Source of the DNA: Tubiluchus corallicola
Lineage: Eukaryota; Priapulida; Priapulimorpha; Priapulimorphida; Tubiluchidae
DNA: 64,000 nucleotides
Assembly: GCA_030141605.1 (NCBI GenBank)
Contig: JAQGDQ010000006.1
Coordinates: forward strand, 999,501 to 1,063,500
Direction of reading: 5' to 3'
Part shown: piece after piece, positions 20,601 through 30,825 of the stretch
How positions within the stretch are numbered: the first letter of the stretch is position 1
How the letters are laid out: every line of letters begins with the position of its first letter
Notes under the pieces: model-generated
Database searches by the model: none
Told to the model about the DNA's origin: nothing
The model's input: only the letters and a program-made list of their open reading frames with translations
Position numbers and translations under genes: made by a program

Positions 20601-23588
20601 GCAGCAACTTCCGCCGGTAAGATAACAAGCTGGGGTGTATAATAGTCAAACAGCCCAGAACTAACTTTCTCTCTGGTCACTCATCCTCAGCGTTGCTCAA
20701 CTTACTGTCAACTGCGTGGCCAATATGTACATATATATAAGTGCTCATCAATAATTATTATTATGTGCTGGTTTCTTGCTTCTTCTGCATTAATTCTCTG
20801 CCAGAAAAAAGATTCAAAGACATTCAAAAATAGTAGGCCTAGGCCTTAGCTGTCTACACACAGCGAGCTGTAATTATCTAAAGAATTACGTGTTTGAATC
20901 GTCTAGGGTTCTTGTCTTAATTTGCTACTAATACACTAGCTTAGGTGCCACTATGAAATTACGCAACCGTTACAATCTATGACTCTTCTCTCGCCGCTAT
21001 TTAACCTCAAATTATATTCTGGGAATGAGTACTTAGTCAGAATAAGCTTTATTATTTCTGAAGCCTTACAGGTCTGCGGGTTGGTAAATAATTACTACGA
21101 TCAAGTGTTTAAATCTCGCACAGTATCTGTCACGTTCACATTTCTATAGTCAACACCTTGATTAGCTTGATTAAAGGCAGGTAACTTGCGCAACCTAGTT
21201 TGCTATGCGTGTGTTGTTTTGCTTTTTAATCTTTACTGAACAACTGAATAAGAAGAAAACATTTAGTACTTTATGTTTCCAAGTTTTTTTGTTTGTTTCT
21301 TGTGTGATAATTTTTGCCGTTGACGTATGTTCTTATTTTAATATTGTACTCTTTCTCCTAGGGTAGCCGATGTTTTTGCTCTGAACTATTTTCGCCCACA
21401 TTATTTTAAACCACTCTTTATTATGCTCAAATTGCGTTCCATCTTTTTGGCGTGAATTACATACGAACAAAACAAACTGTGTCTGATATTATATTAATTA
21501 CCATGATACTGTAAAAACTAATCAGCGAAGACTTGCGCCATTATCCTTTGACATTTATGCATGCACTTGCTTGTTAATTTATTTGCAAAAGAAAAAGATT
21601 TATTGCACAGGCGGCTCTCATAGTCTGCCTACAATATGTGTTATCATATCACAATAACTCGCACAGATTTAAGAGTTTTTAAAGGTTTTTCTACTTCTCG
21701 AATTGTCCAACAGTCTTATAGCTACCTGTTATTGAAGTACACAGTTGAATCGCCCGTACAGACGGTCAATGCCCTGTTCCCCGTGTCATCATACCCATTG
21801 CATTTTACGTCCACTATGAATAAAGACAAAACTTCTCCTTTGTTTTATGAGGATCATTAAATTTCTTTCAGTGTTTTTTGTGAAATAAGTTACACACGCT
21901 ATCAACTTTTATGCTTAAAACAATGGTTTAGCATAAGTGCCCAGAAAATAGAAGGTCTAGGGTTTGAGTCCCTGTCGAGTGCAAACTTTTTCAGACTCAA
22001 ATTTAACATGATTGCCATTGCGAAAACTGCTCAACTTATTAAAAAATATTCCCGACTTTCGGGCAATATAAAGTGCAACGAGAAGAGAAATGATTCGTTC
22101 AATTAAGCTTAATTTCACAATCTTAATTAACTAATTAGAGCTAATTAACTGGTCTTAACTCAACAATAGATTTTAGACTGTGTGCCAAAATTTCTAGCCA
22201 GCCAGGATCTAGACCCAGAACGTGCAATTGTGGTAGAGCATTCGACTTCTTCCTTGGCTCATAATTTTCTGGGTTTTCCTGTTTCTTCAATTAATTAAAG
22301 CACCTGTTAGGTTGATTGTTACTAATGTATAAACAGTTAGGCTATGTTAGCTATATGTTGTTAGATTAATTGTTGTTTATACGTAAACATGTACATTCAT
22401 ATGCATTAGTCCTGGCTTATCATGTTGAATTATTTATGATAATTAAGAGCTCTTCTCAGTTGCAGGCGCCGCTGCACTTCGCGGTTTAACTTGATTTGTA
22501 ATTGTGAATGGTAGCACTATATGAAGAAGTTTTTAGTATCTAGTAGTTGCTCATAAAGTGGCTACACGCGCCGGACAACTGTGAATGGTATATGCTATAT
22601 GCTTATAGAGTAGTAACTGAGACAAACAAGAACAACGCGAGAGAAGCCAATAGAAAAGGTCAAATAAATATGACAAAAACATTAATGAGAAGAATGGTAA
22701 AAACGAAATCGAACGGCAATAATAAAGAAAAACAATAGTAAACATAAAAACAGCAGGGCGATGCCAACAATTAAGAAAAGGCGGCAGCAGGAACAGTAAT
22801 AAAAACAACAAAGGTACTACTCTAGATAATAATATTAGTACGGGATTACGTAGTAATGTTATTATCTATGGATACTACGATGTCGATTCTCTAAATTGGA
22901 AAACACTAGGACCAGTCAATATTCAGAAAAAAAATCTTCATTATGAACTATATATGAACTTCAATCCATATACTAAGCGCAAGTAAACAAATAAATCACA
23001 CTATTATTTTTATTGAAAAATTGCAAATTAATGCACAAGTTTACATTTGACACATTTTTAGCTTTTCGTCTGTCCGTATTTGGTGGGCCATTGCTTAGTT
23101 TGACCGCACTCGCACTTAATGTCAGTTTTCAACACCTAAACCCTGTTCACTGACGAAAACCTTCACAATGTTAGCTATTGTTCTCACGTTAGCTGCACTT
23201 TGGCGCTTGTAGCTACTGTTCACACTCGAAGCATTGGCAACTTTTTCTCGTACGTTCACGTCAACATTTCTCCACTGGCGTTCTCACTAGTCTCACTAGT
23301 TAATGAATTCTGTCACTGAAGTACCGACGACAAAAGAACCTATATCACTATTACTGATGTCAAATTTTTAGGCACCGCACTGTTTTGTGAACTCTGTCTA
23401 AAACCCTGTGTGAAGAGAACTGTCGTTGTTTTGTTCAAAAATTGGTTGCTGTTACCGACACTTTTCAAAACGGATGGAAAAAGATCAGCTGCCACTCAGT
23501 TATCTGCTCTGGCGTTGGTTTACAGGTATCTTCTCACCATTTCCTCTTTTGTCGACTTTGCCTTTGCAAGTCTTGCAATTGGTGTAGG
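17675..23588. other. Intergenic, no gene recognised
   Basis: AT-rich DNA between the sulfotransferase 5' end and burs. The open frames are short without domain signal. A hairpin-rich segment lies at 20285-20425. Scattered TGGTAGAGC/GGGTTTGAGTCCC-like boxes near 21950 and 22230 may be SINE debris. A TTTATT (minus-strand AATAAA) at 23009 could serve burs. Confidence 0.55.
20285..20425. repeat. Cluster of short inverted repeats (hairpins)
   Basis: Nested stems: CTACC/GGTAG at 20292-20305, CTCAC/GTGAG around it, AACACC/GGTGTT shortly after, and CTGATACT/AGTATCAG enclosing the last part. Origin unknown. Confidence 0.5.
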
Positions 23589-23954
23589 TTACCTTAGACT
23601 TAGAATACTTTCTCTGCATAAGCAGTCTCGAGGTGCCCTTATTCTTATTACAGCGACATTGCGCTTACGCAGAGGACAGTACAACCTCACACGAGCTTGC
23701 ATTACTCCAACTTCTTGACAACACTTACAAGATCTTTCTAGATAAAATACGTCAACGTCTGACGATACCACTCTTACAGATGATAGGCACACCCCTCTAC
23801 AAGCAAACGACGGGACTCTTCTAGTCCGGCAGCCGGGATAACCGACCTTATGTATGATACGTCGCATTTGGCAGTATTTATGATGATTCAAGCTATTACT
23901 GAATAAGGATACGAGTGTCAAAATTCCTAATATAGTCACCGATCTAGATGCCAT
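23589..23954 (-). CDS. burs: Bursicon alpha subunit
   Basis: Secreted cystine-knot hormone subunit that pairs with partner of bursicon; in insects the heterodimer controls cuticle tanning and wing expansion through an LGR-type receptor and cAMP. The single open exon encodes 121 residues. An N-terminal hydrophobic stretch (VTILGILTLVSLFS) fits a signal peptide. Then come the family's signature blocks: GYPGC, VPSFACRGVC, ERSCKCCQE, RLYCP and APRDCLC, in the order seen in insect bursicon alpha (YPGC...PSFAC.GRC...ERSC.CCQE...FCP...CMC). Ten of the usual eleven cysteines are present: the last one, expected two residues after CLCR, is replaced by Ser (CRES). A donor-like AAG|GTAACC just before the stop leaves room for an unseen 3' exon. 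The ATG at 23954 is the first Met before the signal peptide. It is divergent with pburs. Confidence 0.88.
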   Translation of the reverse strand: MASRSVTILGILTLVSLFSNSLNHHKYCQMRRIIHKVGYPGCRTRRVPSFACRGVCLSSVRVVSSDVDVFYLERSCKCCQEVGVMQARVRLYCPLRKRNVAVIRIRAPRDCLCRESILSLR

Positions 23955-24200
23955 AGTGAACAGTAAGAAAACGAAGTTACGCGATCAACTGGCATTAGTG
24001 CTTATGATATCCTAGATATCACACATATTCATTGTGTGGGATGGTACTATCTCTACTTTATTGAAAAGTTTTGCTCTTGCGCATGTGTATTGCAGTAGTT
24101 TACGCGATGAGAAGCCCACACGCGTAAAGCTTGGTTTGGCAGGAAGCGGAATCGTAAGCACGTAGATTATCTAAAAACAGGAAGCGGGAGAGTTTCTCAG
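23955..24200. promoter_or_regulatory. Presumed shared promoter of burs and pburs
   Basis: The interval between the burs start and a candidate pburs 5' UTR exon. It holds TTACGCGAT at 23977 and 24100 and the inverse CGCGTAA at 24121, plus a near-palindrome GATATCCTAGATATC around 24006. The role is inferred from position only. Confidence 0.35.
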
Positions 24201-25576
24201 GTAAGCGTTTCTTATAGTGATTATATGGCAAGAACAATAATTATGAAGTTACGAATAATAGCAATAGCAACACGTTCATGTAATAATTTTAAGAGTTTCA
24301 TAGATATACTGAGTTAAACATGATTCTTGTAAGGCGAGTTTCTAGTCCGCCCGCGATCGTTGTTCAGTTAATCATTGACAATGTGGCTACGTTATATCAG
24401 TTAAGTTAAGTAATAAAGAATGTAGATTACCTAGCACCTCGAAAGTATTTTTTTAATTTGTTAATGATAGGCCGCAAATTTACGAGGTGGAAAACAGACT
24501 GCTGTCAGGCCCCGGCTTCTTAAAAGTTGACGCAAGCTGATTGGAGGCAGCGGAATTTCTGTTATGTACGTATCTGCACAAAAGCCCTTAAAACCACACC
24601 AGATTTGGCGTAATAAAGGTGGATCAGAGGGCTAAAAAGAGTGGGACAGCGTTCCATAGTTTACCATTTCACGGCAACTTTCTTGGCACTACTTTTCGGC
24701 TTTTCAATTATTTCTGCTATTTTTAAGATTTAATTTTTTTATTTGGCTGGTTTGTATAAATACACATAAAAATATATACATACATTTCGTAATAGCCATA
24801 ACAATATTATGATGGGTAAGCACAAATGGTAAGTACTAAGCACAAACAATCCCGGAATGAGGCTGAGCGCAAGCTTTCGTACCTTACTCTGGGGCTGCGC
24901 CAATTAATTTAATATAAGTATAATTAAACAAATTTTAATGTGTATATAATGTACACAGGTAACATGCAAGTTAAATACAGCTTTTATTTATAATCTTTTG
25001 TTTGTCTGTCATAGATATATTACAACAAACATTGCGTTACATTTTTTTCACTGTAAATTGTAGTCATGCAGTGTGAGCTTACGTTTTTTTAAATAAACGA
25101 TTTAATCAAATTCCAAGTTCGACATACAGTCCTTTTTGCACCTTGCTAGGCCAATGGATACTGTGTGTAATGTACTGGGTGTCAGAATATTATGACGTAT
25201 AGAAATTTATTTAATCAAACTATTGTTTATGAATACTTGTTTCGGATCTAGGTCACTTGTAGGTAACGTGTTCAGAAATCCCACGCTAGCATGCCTATTG
25301 GTTAATATTACTGCCGACAGTGTTTAGCGTGCGAGCCCGCGGGGACACTGCCAACAACAGCAGCGACAATGACAACAGTAGCAACAACAAGAATAACAAC
25401 AGGGAGCACTGAATTTAAACAATTCTCTTTCTTGTCGATAGAATTCAAATGTAATGCATAATAATTGCACGTCTTCTAAAATTATTAAACTAAGAGAACC
25501 TAGTGAACCCTTAAATTTTGCGTCTTTGCGCATATCATGCATGCTAATGAATACAGTACTGATTTACAAATTATAG
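24201..25576 (+). other. Probable 5' UTR intron of pburs
   Basis: A strong donor TCTCAG|GTAAGC at 24200/24201 and an acceptor TTATAG|GTG at 25576/25577 could bound an intron before the first coding exon. No coding exon seen inside. Confidence 0.35.
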
Positions 25577-25609
25577 GTGAACAATTACGACGGCTTTACA
25601 AAGGAAAAG

Positions 25610-25768
25610 ATGCATTCCTCGTCTCTGAACGACTTGAGTCGACAAAGTAGTGGATTTACATTATCGGTTTTTATTATGGCAATGATGACTTTCACTCAAG
25701 CTGCAGGCTTACACATTAATGAAGAAATTTGCGAGACACTGATTTCTAGTGTAAGGTTGACTAAAGAT
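25610..25768 (+). CDS. pburs: pburs exon 1 (signal peptide)
   Basis: ATG at 25610 is the first Met in the frame open from the acceptor at 25576. The exon carries the signal peptide and the first knot cysteine (ICETL); donor GAT|GTAAGT, phase 0. Confidence 0.88.
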
Positions 25769-28171
25769 GTAAGTTTTTAACGTTCTTTTACCCAGTAAAA
25801 GCTTTTTATCCAGTCGGCAGTCCATTAAAACAAAACCAACTTTGCTTTGAAGTAAAACAAGAAAGGTGCGGTTAATATCAGATTACAATCGTTATAATCA
25901 TGGTTGTATCAACGTCATAATATCGACATACAATCGTCAACGGGCCACCGAGTCGACTCTCAATTACTCTCCAAGACGAAGTACATATAAAGACCTCACA
26001 CGACGATTTTTCTGAGTGAAATCCATCTATGTATAGATAACCGATTTTCCTTTATCTTGTTTGCTGACTTACTGTTTCATGAGAAGCTTTTATAAAATAA
26101 AATGTAAGATCAACCAATCATGCTCAGTGGTTAAACAGCTATGACTGTTTAGGCTTAGTTGTCTGTACGAGCATCTTGTCAATCTTTAATTGATGGTTTG
26201 CTTCTGTATTTTGTAGCTGTATAGTTAAGCAATATTGAGGCCTCAGTACGTTTGTCATATATGTATTGATAGGAACGAGCTTGTAAAGCCTTGGTCTATA
26301 ATTTCCATTTATTCTTCCTTAGTATTGTTCTGGTGAAACTAGTCCATAGTAGTAATGATAATATGGTATTATACCTTTCATTCGTCTTTTAGCAATGTGG
26401 TTCTGTAATTTTTGGGTCAGTAGCATGTTCTGTACCTTTGACTAATTGCGGTATTTAACAACTGCTGGGGACTAACATTTTTGCTTTTATAGTATGACTC
26501 AGTAGTTTCTGGTAGCACCTAATAGCATAATTTTTCTCAGTTCCAGGCATCACTACTGCAACATGATTCTCAGTTTTGGCTGCCCTAGGTAAAATAATTC
26601 TAGTGCCTAGTGGGCTCCCGTAACTTTAGTTTTCCCATGATCTTTATACCTGTTTCAATAACAAGGTACTGAAATTTCTGGACCAGTCTGCATTAGTATG
26701 TTTCTATTACTCCTACGTGATCTGATTGATAATGAAATATGATCTCGCCAGCTTTTAGTAGTGCAGCTTCAAACATGGCGTTTGGGTCTGGGGCTCTTGT
26801 GCTTGTCTGCAGCAATGTGTTCTCAAGTAGTATTTGGGAAACATTACAGTGTAGTAGTATGCTTCTGCTTGACAGAACTCCGTAGTATTATTCAATGACT
26901 TAACATCACTCACTAGTATATTTGTAATAATTTCCATTCATTCCTCGGTGGTATTGTTCTAGTTCATATTAAGTAGCCAGCAATGATGATATGATATTGT
27001 AGCTTCTTTCAGCCTTTAGCAATGTTGTCCTGTAATTTTTTATTGAGCCTGTAGTTTTGTTATTCTAGCCAGTTTCCAGTAGAATGGTTCTGTGGCTTAC
27101 TTGTGGCATTTAACAACTTTTGTGAACTAAAGATTTTTTTAACATTTTTGTTTTAGTACTTTAGCTCTGCAGCTTCAGCTACTATTAGCAGTTTAATTAA
27201 ATCGCTTCCAGGCATCGTCATTAACAAGATTCTGGCTGCCAGCAGTAACATGATTCTGGCTAACCCTACGACTTTGGTTTTGTGGCTTTAGACCTGCCTC
27301 AGATATATCGTACAGTAATTTTTTGTCCAGTCTGGATTACAATGTTCACCTTTCTCCGGGTACTTCTGAATGATACCCAAAGTGTGATTTCGCTGGCTGT
27401 TAACAATGTATGTTTAGTTATTTAATTTCTGTGTGTGTAGTAGAGCCTTAGTAGTATTACTCTATGACTCGAATTCACTCATTAGACCTAGTATGTTTTC
27501 AATTTACAGCTGAGACTCATTCTATGCGGCACCGTGATTCTACTACGCGTAACATTAGTTTTTGTTAATTATGGTATTCAACAATTTTCAGGGAGTAAGA
27601 CTTTTTCTTTCTGTACACAGAACTGGCTAACACATAGAGAAATTTTATGACAGCGCAAATATCTAACTTTGTCTTTAGGTTTATAGTGAAACAAATGAGC
27701 ATTTGAAGACTTGTACTGGTATTGTTATCGTCACAAAATGTGAAGGCAAGTGCAAATCAAAAGTCTCGCCAAGTGTTGTGGCTGCAAATGGGTTTCAAAA
27801 GGTTAGATTAAAATTAATTTGAGTTTATATAATATACGAGTTCTTCTATTATCCTATATATATGCTATGTCGCTGTTATGTTAGCAAACACAGATGTCAG
27901 TCTTAATGTCAGCATCGTGCAGTATTTTATTAATGATCATTTGGTAATGCTGTGCCATCATAGAAGTCAACAAAATATCAAGTGCGATGATATACTTTTA
28001 CAGGATTGCAGATGCTGTCGTGAGACAGCTCTCCGTGAAAAACTCGTCACATTAGACACCTGCTACACACCTGACAGAAATGTAATAACATCAGAAAACG
28101 AACTTGGATCTACATACGATATAGAAGTGACTGAACCGCTTAGTTGTGGGTGCCTTTCATGCACAACTTGA
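25610..28171 (+). CDS. pburs: Partner of bursicon (bursicon beta), gene span (3 joined exons)
   Basis: Second subunit of the bursicon heterodimer, secreted and of the cystine-knot fold; beta homodimers are also described in insects. Joining 25610-25768, 27679-27801 and 28004-28171 gives 149 residues, near the usual 140 or so. A hydrophobic N-terminal helix (FTLSVFIMAMMTFTQAAG) fits a signal peptide. The mature part has ICETL, LKTCTGIVIVTKCEGKC, SPSVVAANGFQKDCRCCRE, LVTLDTCYTPD and EPLSCGCLSC. This is the order and spacing of insect pburs (CETL, TC...KCEG.C, QPSV...GF.KEC.CCRE, HCYD.DG, EP.EC.C..C). All eleven cysteines are present. It is transcribed away from burs. AATAAA at 28175, four bases after the stop. 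Confidence 0.93.
26113..26175 (+). mobile_element. Possible SINE remnant
   Basis: TCATGCTCAGTGGTTAAAC followed by a GACTG region resembles a tRNA A-box and the SINE-like copy at 11825-11945. The B-box is not clear. Confidence 0.25.
26290..27545. repeat. Degenerate tandem duplication, about 630 bp unit
   Basis: Two diverged copies in pburs intron 1. Anchors pair at offsets of 627-645 bases: TTTCCATT (26302/26931), AGCAATGT (26391/27018), GATCTCGCCAG with GATTTCGCTGG (26741/27386). GTAGTATTA pairs at 26882/27451, implying a deletion in copy 2. A partial third block follows to about 27600. Confidence 0.75.
27679..27801 (+). CDS. pburs: pburs exon 2
   Basis: Acceptor TCTTTAG|GTT, donor AAG|GTTAGA, 41 codons, phase 0 at both ends. 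Encodes TCTGIVIVTKCEGKC to NGFQK. Confidence 0.92.
28004..28171 (+). CDS. pburs: pburs exon 3
   Basis: Acceptor TTTTACAG|GAT, phase 0. Encodes DCRCCRE to the terminal CGCLSCTT and stop TGA. Confidence 0.92.
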   Translation, partial: DCRCCRETALREKLVTLDTCYTPDRNVITSENELGSTYDIEVTEPLSCGCLSCTT

Positions 28172-28180
28172 GTTAATAAA

Positions 28181-30699
28181 TATAAATTTCTCGTAATTTC
28201 AATTCTACAATTATATGAATCGTATAAGGAAAAATGTTTTCTGCTAAAAGCTAGCTCACAGAAAGTTGATTAAAGTCCACTAGTTTCACTACCAAAATTA
28301 ATATAACATTGACTGTTTTACGATATTTCTTAATCTAGTCAAATAATAACTTGCATGTTTTTTGAGTTTAATATATTCTTACATTTCATTTATGTAGTTT
28401 GTTACTCAGAAGGCGACTGCTTTGTTGTGCACCACGCACACATGCACACGAACTCCATGTTTTTAATTCTGGTGTATTAAATGACATGGATTTAATGTAG
28501 CTATGTGAAAATGACTGAAGCTGCAGTTTTGTCTGCGACTCAGTGATACCACAAACTGCTAGACATGCAGAAAATGGGTGGTGTGTTTATTAATAAATTG
28601 GATCATTGAGGTTGCAAAATTCATTATTTTACACTCGAAATTTCAATTATTCATAATGTAGATGCTGGCTAAACAAATTGACACTTGACGTTTACAACAA
28701 TACTTATTTATATACATTACAATACAAATCTATAATTTTGAGATTATGGTGTAATAAACATTTAACAGTTTCGCATTTTACGAAGCATACTGTGTACAAT
28801 ACTGTAGAATACAAACTATTTACAGGAAAAAAATGTCCGACTCACCACTGACAAATAAATACAAAGCAAAGTAATTGTTCTCCAATAGCTCGCAAATGAT
28901 TTCTGCTGGCCTATTTAATGTCATTTTATTTCAAAAATGGCATATTGGCTGATTAACAAAATATGAAGTTGAACTTTAGTATTTACCAGTCACAAAATGA
29001 CGATCGTAATACGAAAATGTACCATACTTCGCAAATTGCCAGTAGCGCGAATTCACAAATTCTGTGTTGATAAGTCCACTGAAAAGTAACAGCTGAGAGG
29101 CTATAATAAAGGAAACATTGCAAATGCACCATACCAAAACTCAGCTTCATTAAACCAACTTAATTAGCATGTTTTGAGCAAAGAATTAATGTTTCTCTCT
29201 CACTTTTTGTATAATTATACACTAGCGTGATAATGAAAATTGCTAGCCTTAAAATTTGGCAGTGAACTTCCTACATGACTCTTGGTATGATGCATAACCT
29301 GAGACAGTAAAGTTCGACTAATCACTGTTCAAGCAAAAATAAAAGAAATTTTTAGTATTTTAACCAGATAGTGCCATCTATGTGTAAAATAGCAAGCATT
29401 TTGTGACCGGCAACACTATATTCGGCCGAAATTTGGTAAATGGTCAACAATGGCAGAATAAACAATTATATATTTAGACATTATTCTCTTAATATGAAAA
29501 AAGTATGCACAGGCATAACAAATGAAAAACACGAGATATTTGCTAAAAGTCTTTTCATATTTCGTTTAAAAGACAAATAATGCTTAATGATTTGTGCAGG
29601 TTTTGTTAATAGTTTTTTTGCTAAATACTCGTGAACAGTGTGTCCAACATATGTAAAATCCCACCGACGATGTTTGTATTACTGTCAAAGTGCTTAAAAT
29701 GCACTTTAAATTTCAGACACCCAATCCATTTTGCTAATAACTATAACGGATGTCTGGCCTTTTTTTGGTCTTAAGCAAATAAAAACGATGGAAATATGAC
29801 GCATAGTATTAAACAACATTTCTTAATTATCTTCATTTCTTCAAATTGGTAAAGTTAAGATTAGTGAGCAGTGACAAGATCAAAGCCAATGAACACTAAA
29901 AATTAATATCATTATACAAAAAGAACATATATTGTGCCTTATTTACATTTGCAGTATGACTAGTTTTGATAAATTTAGTTGGATAATAAGCTATTAAATA
30001 TTCAAACAAATTTAACAAGCAAAAGATCTACGCTATTTGTTCTGATGATAAATACACAACTTTTTCAAATTGCTTATAGGTGATGAAACTTGAAAAATAA
30101 TTCAAAGAAATGGAAAGCTAAATATTAAGTGTAATCCTAGCTTTTCTAGATTACACCTTTTGCGTTTTACCCTCTAGAATTTGTTTTTAACAGTAATTAA
30201 GTAATAAATACCAAATGTATAAAGCCTAAGAATGTTTTATTGATGCAATGTGTTATGAAACTGCTACCTTAATAATCCATTGTAATAAATGTATTAATGC
30301 ACAGTTTAGCTAATTATTTACATCTTTGTTTTACGCTTGTACAATATTATATATCTGACATGAAACAAAAAGATCAAAGTTTTTAACAAACTTTTGCAAT
30401 ACTGTAGTCGTAAATAATTGCAACCGCTTTTTATTTTAAGTGGTATCATGTCTAATGTTGCAGATAAGTATGAAACTGGCCTTACTACGATCTCTGTGCA
30501 TGAAGCAACAAGTTATTAACATTAATTATTGTCATCACTATTGTTATTAATGATAGAGTAACAAAGTACATTCTCACTGACAGGACATTACACAAGTCCA
30601 TAAATTTTAAGCATAACAAAACAATGTAGATATCAAAATTAAAATGATTTACATTATAACTAATTAGATTGTGCTGATGTCTATATTACTTTCTTTTTA
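28181..30699. other. Convergent 3' flanks of pburs and ADCY
   Basis: 2.5 kb of AT-rich DNA with no supported ORF. Much of it may be cyclase 3' UTR; a minus-strand AATAAA overlaps the cyclase stop and others lie further on. Confidence 0.55.
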
Positions 30700-30825
30700 T
30701 TAGACTGGTCTTTTTCCTTTGAGGAAATAGGTAACCATATCTCCCTTGCCTTTGACAGTTATGGTGCCACGGCATTCAAATTCGTATCCCATTGGTTCCA
30801 ATATTTTATAAGTATCGTGAGTCAC
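30700..30825 (-). CDS. ADCY5: ADCY exon 20 (terminal)
   Basis: [19 protein letters not shown] with the phosphate-binding Lys1111, ending KRPV and stop TAA. The TAA is overlapped by an AATAAA. Confidence 0.95.
   Translation of the reverse strand: MTHDTYKILEPMGYEFECRGTITVKGKGDMVTYFLKGKRPV

Noticed and set aside
21940-21985. B-box-like GGGTTTGAGTCCC
   Set aside because: No paired acceptor stem or anticodon arm could be drawn, so not a tRNA gene.
22220-22260. tRNA-like TGGTAGAGCATTCGACT
   Set aside because: Looks like an A-box and D-arm, but no B-box or acceptor stem follows at the right distance; at most SINE debris.
23410-23718. Plus-strand 102-residue open frame
   Set aside because: Shadow of bursicon alpha, which is on the minus strand and has the conserved cysteine pattern.
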